A DNA stretch of 64,000 nucleotides, taken from NCBI GenBank assembly GCA_026692665.1, contig JAPLOF010000063.1:62001-126000 (forward strand). The letters run 5' to 3'. Position numbers and translations under genes: made by a program. The DNA comes from Planctomycetota bacterium (lineage in GTDB: Bacteria; Planctomycetota; UBA1135; GCA-002686595). Below, piece by piece: positions 58,107-64,000 of this stretch. Within the stretch, counting starts at the first letter, position 1. Every line of letters begins with the position of its first letter. The notes beneath the pieces were generated by a model that was not told the DNA's origin, ran no database searches, and saw nothing but the letters and a program-made list of their open reading frames with translations.

Positions 58107-58952
58107 ATGGACCTCCAACTCGCGGGCAAGGTCGTCCTCGTCACCGGAGCCTCGGGAGGCATCGGCCGCGCGCTCGCCGAAGCGTTCGCGGCCGAGGGCG
58201 CGAAGCTGGCGCTCACCGGTCACGGGCAGTTCGCCGAGCTCGAGGCGTGGGTCGCCCGCGCGCATCCTTCCGACGCGATCGCCTTGCGCGCCGACACGAC
58301 GGACCCGGCCTCGATCGACGCCGCGTTCGACGCGGCGCGCGCGCGTTTCGGCCGCGTCGACGTCGCGATCGCCAACGCTGGGCGCTGGACGCCCGAGTTC
58401 GCGCTGCTGCACCAGGCTTCCGTGGAGCGCATCCGCGACAACCTGTCCACGAACCTGCTGGGCACGATCTGGACCGCGCGCGCGTTCTTCCGCACGTTGG
58501 CCGCCACCGGTCCGCGCGGCGACGGTCACGGCGCGAGCCTGGCGATGATCGGTTCGACGGCCGGCAGGTTCGGCGAGAAGGGGCACGCCGAGTACGCCGC
58601 GGGCAAGGCCGGGATGTACGGACTCCTCCGCTCGCTGAAGAACGAGATCGTCGAGCTCGACCCGTTCGCACGCGTGAACCTGATCGAGCCCGGTTGGACG
58701 GTGACGCACATGGCGCGGCCCGCGCTGCAACAGCCCGGCGTGATCGAGCGCGTGGTGAAGACGATGCCTCTGCGCCAGCTCGGCCGGGCGCAGGACGTCG
58801 CGCGCGCGGCCCTCTTCCTGGCCTCGCCGGCGATGTCGCGGCACGTCAGCGGCGAAACCGTCACGGTCGCGGGCGGCATGGAGGGCCGCACCTTGTGGGA
58901 CGCGCCGCAGATCGACGAGGACGCCATCCGTCGCCGGACTCTCGATCCCTGA
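58107..58952 (+). CDS. short-chain dehydrogenase/reductase (SDR)
   Basis: A 281-residue SDR. The cofactor motif is TGASGGIGR (13-21), NAG at 90-92, and the catalytic set is Ser150, Tyr163 and Lys167 (YAAGK, the YxxxK motif). IEPGWTVTHMARP is the usual C-terminal turn of classical SDRs. The residue after the second beta strand (TGHGQF) does not show a clear Asp, so NAD or NADP use is not certain. Substrate cannot be inferred. The gene starts 5 bases after the lipoprotein stop and ends 4 bases before the SGNH-like gene. Confidence 0.93.
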   Translation: MDLQLAGKVVLVTGASGGIGRALAEAFAAEGAKLALTGHGQFAELEAWVARAHPSDAIALRADTTDPASIDAAFDAARARFGRVDVAIANAGRWTPEFALLHQASVERIRDNLSTNLLGTIWTARAFFRTLAATGPRGDGHGASLAMIGSTAGRFGEKGHAEYAAGKAGMYGLLRSLKNEIVELDPFARVNLIEPGWTVTHMARPALQQPGVIERVVKTMPLRQLGRAQDVARAALFLASPAMSRHVSGETVTVAGGMEGRTLWDAPQIDEDAIRRRTLDP

Positions 58953-58956
58953 GGCC

Positions 58957-60252
58957 ATGGGGGTCCAGCCCGATCCCACGCGTGTGCGACGCATCCTCGT
59001 GAAGGTCGGGATCGCGGTGATCGCGCTCGTGGTCGGAATCCTCCTGGCCGAAGGCGGGCTGCGCCTGTGGATGCGAGCGCAAGGCCATCCTTTCGACACG
59101 CAGGCCGCACGGTTCCGGATACGGTCCATCCTCTCGCCGATCGCGCGCTTCGTGCCCGCCACGGTGGGCATCGACCTCCCGGACGGCGCACGGCGGCCGG
59201 TCCTCAATCCCTACTACGGAAGCGAGGAAGAGGCCGACATGGGCGGTGTCTTCAAGCACTTCCGCGAGGACGCGCGGCCGGATGACTTCGAGGTCCTGCT
59301 CCTCGGCGGTTCCGTCGCGGCCTATCTCGGCGTCAGCGACGGCGACGCGTTTCGCGCGGCGTTCCAAGACCGGCCGGAGCTGCGCGGTCGGCGCGTGGTC
59401 TTCCTGAACGGCGCGCACGCGGCGCACAAGCAGCCCCAGCAAGTGACGCGGGTCGCGGTGCTCCTGGCGTTCGGCTACCGGCCCGACCTCGTCCTCGCGC
59501 TGGACGGATTCAACGAGTCGGCGCTGGCGGTGGACAACGCGTTGGGCGGCCTGAACCCGTTGTGGCCCTCGGCCCCGGTGTGGGGCGCCGTCGTCACGAA
59601 CTCCGCGCTCGTGTCGCCCGAGCGCATGGAAGTCCTGGTCGGGATCTGGGATCTGCGCGAGAGAACGCAGAGCCTCGTGAACCAGTGCCTGCGCTTCGGG
59701 CTCGACTCCTCGGCCCTGGGCTCGAAGTACGTCTTTTCCCGCCTGGAGACGTTGAGTCGCCAGCGCAACGACCTCCAGGGCCAGCTCCAGGCGCTGGGCG
59801 CGGTGGACCCGGACGCTCGTGCGCGCCGACAGGCTGGCGGGCCGGACTTCGAGCCCGAGACGGGGGCCGTGCTCCAGTTCTCGGTGCAGGGCTGGCGCGA
59901 GAGTTCCCGGTCCCTGCGTGCGCTGTGCGACAGTCGCGGCATCCCGTACGTGCACTTCATGCAGCCCGCGCTCTTCGACACCGGCTCGAAGCCCATGAGC
60001 CCGGAGGAGAGCCAGATCCAGAACCCGCGCGAGAGCTGGCTCGTGGGCGCGCGCGACGGCTACCCGATGCTGCGCGCGGCGGCCGCCGAGCTCGCGGCCG
60101 GTGGCGAGCACTTCGTCGACGCTTCGCGCGTTTTCGCCGAGGTCCACGAGACTCTGTACGTCGATCCCTGCCACGTGAATCTGCACGGCAACCAGCTGCT
60201 GCGCGAGTTCATGCTGGCGCACTTCCCGAAGGACGTTCTGGCGACCCGCTGA
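58957..60252 (+). CDS. membrane-anchored SGNH-hydrolase-like protein
   Basis: A 431-residue protein with an N-terminal anchor (KVGIAVIALVVGILLAEGGL). The SGNH/GDSL-like blocks are LLLGGSVAAYLGV (nucleophile-like Ser), FLNGAHAAHKQP, LALDGFNESAL (N of block III) and a C-terminal DPCHVNLHGNQLL with the Asp/His pair. Such proteins in polysaccharide regions often modify sugars with acyl groups. The convergent glycosyltransferase gene overlaps the last 44 bases. The ATG follows the SDR gene by 4 bases. Function as an O-acetyl- or acyl-transferase/esterase is inferred. Confidence 0.78.
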   Translation: MGVQPDPTRVRRILVKVGIAVIALVVGILLAEGGLRLWMRAQGHPFDTQAARFRIRSILSPIARFVPATVGIDLPDGARRPVLNPYYGSEEEADMGGVFKHFREDARPDDFEVLLLGGSVAAYLGVSDGDAFRAAFQDRPELRGRRVVFLNGAHAAHKQPQQVTRVAVLLAFGYRPDLVLALDGFNESALAVDNALGGLNPLWPSAPVWGAVVTNSALVSPERMEVLVGIWDLRERTQSLVNQCLRFGLDSSALGSKYVFSRLETLSRQRNDLQGQLQALGAVDPDARARRQAGGPDFEPETGAVLQFSVQGWRESSRSLRALCDSRGIPYVHFMQPALFDTGSKPMSPEESQIQNPRESWLVGARDGYPMLRAAAAELAAGGEHFVDASRVFAEVHETLYVDPCHVNLHGNQLLREFMLAHFPKDVLATR

Positions 60253-61354
60253 GCGCGCGTCGCCAGCAGGCCAGCGTGTCGCGCGCGCAGGCCGCCCAAG
60301 ACAGCTCCGCGGCGCGCGCTCGTCCGCGCCGCGCCATGTCGCGCGCGAGTTCGGTGTCGCGCAGGACGGCGAGGAGATCGGCGGCGATGGCCTCCGCGTC
60401 GAGCGGATCCGGCAACAACGCGCCCTGCGCCAGGACTTCCGGCAAGGAACCGCCCGACGAGGCGATCACCGGGACCCCGAGTGCCGCCGCCTCGAGCGGT
60501 GGGAGGCCGAAGCCCTCGTCCAGGCTCGCGAAGAGGAACGCGCTCGCGCCCGCATAGAGGCTCTGAAGCTCCGAATCCGGCACGAAATCCAGCCTCAGGA
60601 CGCGGTCGCGCGCGCTCGAGGCGGCGAGTGCGGCCTCGAAATCCTCCGCGCCGAATCCGCGCGGGCCGGCCACGACCCAGCGCTGCGGCAGGCCGTCCCG
60701 GACGAGAGCCTCGAACGCGCGCAGCATTCGAACGTGGTTCTTCCGCGCGTCGACGCGCGAGACCGTCAGCACGTAGGGGCCCTGGATCTTCGAAGGGCCG
60801 ATCGCGCCGCCGCGCAGCACGTGGTCGCACCCCAGGAGCGCCACGTCGATCCGATCCCGTTCGATCCCGAGCGTCCGTGCGAGATCGTCGGCCACGAACG
60901 CGCTCGGTACCAGGACGCGCCGCGCACGCGCGCATTGCGCTCGAACACCGTCGGCCATGCGCGCGGCGGCCTCCTCCGACAGCCCCGAGCCGGTGCGCGC
61001 CCAGATGCAGTCGAAAACGATCGCCGTCTCGACGGCCGCGCGCACGGGCAAGACGTGCGTCTGCGTGTGGTGGAACACCTCGCAGCCTCCGACCAGGTCG
61101 TCGACACCTCGCCCCAGCACGCGGCACAGACGCGGGATCCAACGGGAGGGGAAGCGCAAGCGATCCAGCTGCGTTCCCTGCGCGGAGAGTCCGAGCTCCG
61201 AGCGCGCGACCTCGCTCTTCGCGAGCGTCCAGCCGAAGAGACGCAGGTCCGGCGCACCATCCACCGTCTGCAGCGCGCGGACCAGCTCGCGCGTCGCGCG
61301 ACCGATGCCCTCGCGATTCACCAGGGCCGTTCGATAGTCGACGCCGACCTTCAC
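60209..61354 (-). CDS. glycosyltransferase, GT4-like
   Basis: A 381-residue GT-B enzyme starting at GTG, which overlaps the flippase stop by four bases. The N-terminal VGVDYRTALVNREGIGRATREL shows the conserved Gly-Ile-Gly acceptor loop (REGIGRATRELV). The C-terminal domain has VLTVSRVDARKNHVRMLRAF and FASLDEGFGLPPLEAAALGVP with the E-x7-E motif, then SGGSLPEV. It probably assembles a repeating glycan. Its end overlaps the SGNH-like gene on the other strand by 44 bases. Sugar donor unknown. Confidence 0.92.
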   Translation of the reverse strand: MKVGVDYRTALVNREGIGRATRELVRALQTVDGAPDLRLFGWTLAKSEVARSELGLSAQGTQLDRLRFPSRWIPRLCRVLGRGVDDLVGGCEVFHHTQTHVLPVRAAVETAIVFDCIWARTGSGLSEEAAARMADGVRAQCARARRVLVPSAFVADDLARTLGIERDRIDVALLGCDHVLRGGAIGPSKIQGPYVLTVSRVDARKNHVRMLRAFEALVRDGLPQRWVVAGPRGFGAEDFEAALAASSARDRVLRLDFVPDSELQSLYAGASAFLFASLDEGFGLPPLEAAALGVPVIASSGGSLPEVLAQGALLPDPLDAEAIAADLLAVLRDTELARDMARRGRARAAELSWAACARDTLACWRRALSGSPERPSGSAPA

Positions 61355-62685
61355 GGGCCGCTCCCCGCGAGGATCGCGGCGGAGGCCGCGAAACCGGCGG
61401 CGAACCCGACCGGTCCGCCGATCCAGCCCCAGGCGCGCCAGGCGGCGCGTGCGCCGGTCCGCGCGAGGACCCACGCCGCGCCCACAGCCACGGAAATCTC
61501 CGTGATGAGCGTCGCCATCCCCGCGCCTTCGATCCCGAAGCGCGGGATCAGGATCGAGTTTGCAGCGAGGTTGAGCGCGAGTCCGATCGCGGCGATCCCC
61601 AGCATGGACCGCCCGCGTCCGGCCGCCACGAGGGACGTGGTCAACACCGCGCCGGCATGGATCACCGCCACCGCCCCGAAGAGCCAGCGAAGGCTCGGCC
61701 CGGCGATGGCGACGTGGGCACCGAAGAGCCCCAGGATCTGTGCCGCCCACGGCGCGGCGAGCCCCGCCACGAGTCCAGCCGCCGCGAAGAGCGGTTGACC
61801 GAGTCGCGCCGCGGATTCCCCGAGCCTCCCGGCCGAGTGCTGGCGCGCGAGCCAGGGCAGGGCGGCCTGCGACGCATACAGGGCGACCATGATCGTCATG
61901 GAGAGGATGCGCACGCCCACGTTGTACGCGCCGAGCTCGGCCTCGCCGCGCATCGCGCGCACGAACAGGTTGTCCGCGTAGAAGTACGCCTGCTGGCACA
62001 GGCTCGCGAATCCGAGCGGCGCCGCCGCGGCGAGCACGGATGCCCAAGGGACCTCGGTCGCCGCTCGCGCCGGCAGGTGACGTCGGCAGGCCAGGTACAG
62101 GAGTCCGTTCGCGATGGCGCTGCCGGCCGCGACGGCGCACAGGTAGTGAGCCGGCTCGTGGTCGCCGGTCGCGCGCAGCGCGAGGACGAACAGGAACGAC
62201 GTCGTCGCCGCAACGGCGCGCAGCCCGACGGGGATGCCCCACGCGATCCGGTTCCGCAGGACGACCGTCGACAGCTCGGCCACGTGAGTGACCGGGTACA
62301 GGCTCGCGACGAGGATCCAGCCCGCGGCGGGTTCGTGCATCCACAGGGCGCCGCCGCCGACGAGCAGGACGCCCAGGTTCCCGGTCGCGAGGCGCACGCG
62401 CCGCGCCCCGGCGAGCACCTCGGGCATCCGCGACTCGTCCGCCGCCGTGCGCTGCACCGCCACCTGCCCCGTCCCGAAGTCGACGAGCGCGTCCAGGAAC
62501 ACGAAGACGGCGAGGTAGAACGTGTAGCGCCCGAATGCGTCCGGGGCGAGGTGATGCGCGAGCAGCCACAGCTGCGCGAAGGTGCAGGCCGAGCCGTAGA
62601 CGCGCCCCAGCACGAGGAACGAGGTTCCGCGCCAGACGCGTCGGGGTACGGAGGCCTGGGTCGGCGTTTGGGGCGGGCTCGGCAC
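61351..62685 (-). CDS. polysaccharide flippase (MATE/Wzx-like oligosaccharide transporter)
   Basis: A 444-residue polytopic protein with about 12-14 hydrophobic segments. GRVYGSACTFAQLWLLAHHLAPDAFGRYTFYLAVFVFLDALVDFG, seen as APDAFGRYTFYLAVFVFLDALVDFG pattern, is typical of Wzx/RfbX-type flippases of the MOP superfamily. It would move lipid-linked oligosaccharide across the inner membrane. No ATG is available near the start; GTG 62685 or TTG 62697 are the candidates and GTG is taken. The glycosyltransferase start overlaps its stop, while the aminotransferase gene is divergent 108 bases away. Confidence 0.85.
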   Translation of the reverse strand: MPSPPQTPTQASVPRRVWRGTSFLVLGRVYGSACTFAQLWLLAHHLAPDAFGRYTFYLAVFVFLDALVDFGTGQVAVQRTAADESRMPEVLAGARRVRLATGNLGVLLVGGGALWMHEPAAGWILVASLYPVTHVAELSTVVLRNRIAWGIPVGLRAVAATTSFLFVLALRATGDHEPAHYLCAVAAGSAIANGLLYLACRRHLPARAATEVPWASVLAAAAPLGFASLCQQAYFYADNLFVRAMRGEAELGAYNVGVRILSMTIMVALYASQAALPWLARQHSAGRLGESAARLGQPLFAAAGLVAGLAAPWAAQILGLFGAHVAIAGPSLRWLFGAVAVIHAGAVLTTSLVAAGRGRSMLGIAAIGLALNLAANSILIPRFGIEGAGMATLITEISVAVGAAWVLARTGARAAWRAWGWIGGPVGFAAGFAASAAILAGSGP

Positions 62686-62793
62686 GGTTCGCGGCAACTC
62701 TACGACCCGGCGGGCGGGAGTCGCGCGCTTCTCGAAGGTAGGATCAGGCGTGCGTGGCCGCGGGATCAAGACCACCCGCCCCGCAACGAATCC

Positions 62794-64000
62794 ATGTACT
62801 CGCGCAAGCGCTTCGACGTCGGGTGGACCGACCTCCTGGCCGGACTCGCCGCATGCACCTCGCGCGCCGATGGCGCGCAGGCCGCTGAGCGGGTCGAGCG
62901 CTGGTTCGACGGCGGAGCGGGCGACGCGTTCGCCTGCCTGTCCGTCCGCACCGGCCTGGACCTGTACCTGGAACAGCTCGCGTTGCCGCACGGCAGCGAG
63001 GTGCTCATGTCGGCCCTCACGATCCCCGACATGGCGCGGGTCGTGGCGCGGCACGGGCTCGTCGTCGTGCCCGTCGACGTCGACCCCGCAACCCTCGCGC
63101 CGCGACCCGACGCCTGGCGTCGCGCGGCGGGACCCAAGACGCGCCTGGCGATCCTGGCGCACCTCTTCGGCACGCGCGTTTCGCTCGACCCGCTGGTCGA
63201 GCTGCGCCGCGAGCGCGGGATCCTGGTGCTCGAGGACGATGCGCAGGCTTTCACCGGGCCCGATTGGCGCGGGGACCCGGCCGCGGACGTGTCCATGTTC
63301 AGCTTCGGCCCGATCAAGACCGCGACGGCGCTGCAGGGCGCCGTGCTCCGCGTCCGCGACCGGGCGGTGCTCGAGCGGATGCGCGCCGTGCACGCGACGC
63401 TGCCGCGCTCGACGCAGCTCGCGTTCGCGAAGCGCACGTTCAAGTACGGAGGACTCAAGGCGCTTTCCTGGCGACCGGTCTACGCCGCGTTCTTCGCGCT
63501 CTGCCGGGCGCGCGGCCGCTCGGTCGACGACGTGATCCAGAAGACGGTGCGCGGCTTCCCCGGTGGCGACCTGTTCGTGAAGATCCGCCACCAGCCCTGC
63601 GCCGCGATGTACTCCTTGCTCGCCCGCCGCATGGAGCGCAGCGACGGCTCGCGCGTGGCCGAGCGCGCCGAACTCGGCGACGGCCTGGCCCGCGCCATCG
63701 GCGACCTGGTCGCTGTCCCCGGCATGCGCGCGCCGGTGCACACGCACTGGGTCTTCACGGTCCTCGCCGACCGCCCCGACGAACTCGTCGAGCGACTGCG
63801 AGCCGCGGGCTTCGACGCAACGCGCATCGCAACGATGACGGCCCTGCCAGCCCCCGAAAGCCGACCCGAGCTCGAGCCCCGCGAGGCCCGAGCGCTCCTG
63901 TCGCGGCTCGTCTACCTGCCGCTCTACCCCGAGCTCGGGCGCGCACGCCTGTCCCACCTCGCCGAGCTCGTGCGGCAACACGCGGGAAGCGTCGCGGCCT
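62794..64000 (+). CDS. DegT/DnrJ/EryC1/StrS-like aminotransferase (3' partial)
   Basis: An open frame from ATG 62794 that runs out of the window; 402 residues are visible. It has the fold-type I pattern of sugar aminotransferases: LAHLFGTRVSLDPLVELRRERGILVLEDDAQAF, read as ILVLEDDAQAF, with the PLP-binding acids, and FSFGPIKTATALQGAV with the Schiff-base lysine at residue 175. Enzymes of this family aminate keto sugars (for example NDP-4-keto-6-deoxyhexoses). It lies divergent from the flippase gene, completing a polysaccharide region. The GGG-like motif before the lysine is shifted from the usual GGKSLT pattern, so the assignment to a subfamily is open. Confidence 0.82.
   Translation, partial: MYSRKRFDVGWTDLLAGLAACTSRADGAQAAERVERWFDGGAGDAFACLSVRTGLDLYLEQLALPHGSEVLMSALTIPDMARVVARHGLVVVPVDVDPATLAPRPDAWRRAAGPKTRLAILAHLFGTRVSLDPLVELRRERGILVLEDDAQAFTGPDWRGDPAADVSMFSFGPIKTATALQGAVLRVRDRAVLERMRAVHATLPRSTQLAFAKRTFKYGGLKALSWRPVYAAFFALCRARGRSVDDVIQKTVRGFPGGDLFVKIRHQPCAAMYSLLARRMERSDGSRVAERAELGDGLARAIGDLVAVPGMRAPVHTHWVFTVLADRPDELVERLRAAGFDATRIATMTALPAPESRPELEPREARALLSRLVYLPLYPELGRARLSHLAELVRQHAGSVAA

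Overview
The window is high-GC (mostly G/C at third codon positions), densely coded bacterial chromosome with one tRNA and no insertion sequence, phage gene or CRISPR array. The many lipoproteins, Sec-secreted proteins, periplasmic-adaptor ABC exporters and BamE/LpoB-like envelope proteins indicate a diderm. Three secreted proteins share a distinctive C-terminal domain and there is a cytochrome b562-like protein of a type I associate with Planctomycetota. An uncultured or little-studied planctomycete is my inference, not something the DNA proves.

Layout. 1-6200: two cyclophilins, an enoyl-CoA hydratase, a thiolase, a fused isopropylmalate dehydratase-like protein (small-subunit domain before large-subunit domain) and a 3-isopropylmalate dehydrogenase-like enzyme, all on + and partly translationally coupled. 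6450-20800: a large secreted TIM-barrel-like protein, a triplicated cysteine domain protein, an acyltransferase, a redoxin lipoprotein with an orphan DsbD N-terminal-type protein, TfoX, an HD phosphohydrolase, two secreted proteins with the shared C-terminal domain, a DUF2167 protein and a cytochrome b562-like protein. 20850-31640: HPF, an aminotransferase, a 148-bp near-perfect palindrome beside tRNA-Leu(GAG), a cupredoxin, a conserved secreted protein plus matrixin protease pair, and a PolB-type exonuclease. 31950-43670: a MacAB-like exporter operon, a GT-C-like membrane protein, a DUF255 thioredoxin protein, rsfS with no standard start codon, DedA and a second ABC operon.

43700-64000: another secreted propeller protein, an alpha/beta hydrolase, an FHA protein, and a short gene read through an in-frame UGA: a SelW-type (Rdx family) selenoprotein with motif C-T-A-U and a bacterial SECIS-like hairpin directly after the UGA. 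Two glycosyltransferases, a GT-C-like membrane protein, two small BamE-like lipoproteins, a molybdopterin oxidoreductase, a lipoprotein triad (FlgO-like, LpoB-like, COG3014-like), an SDR, an SGNH-like protein and a polysaccharide locus (glycosyltransferase, flippase, sugar aminotransferase cut by the window end) complete it.

The strongest discoveries are the UGA-containing selenoprotein gene with its SECIS hairpin, the apparent AUC start of rsfS, and the long palindrome that contains the stop codon of the gene before tRNA-Leu. Function calls rest on motifs read by eye; no database search was run.
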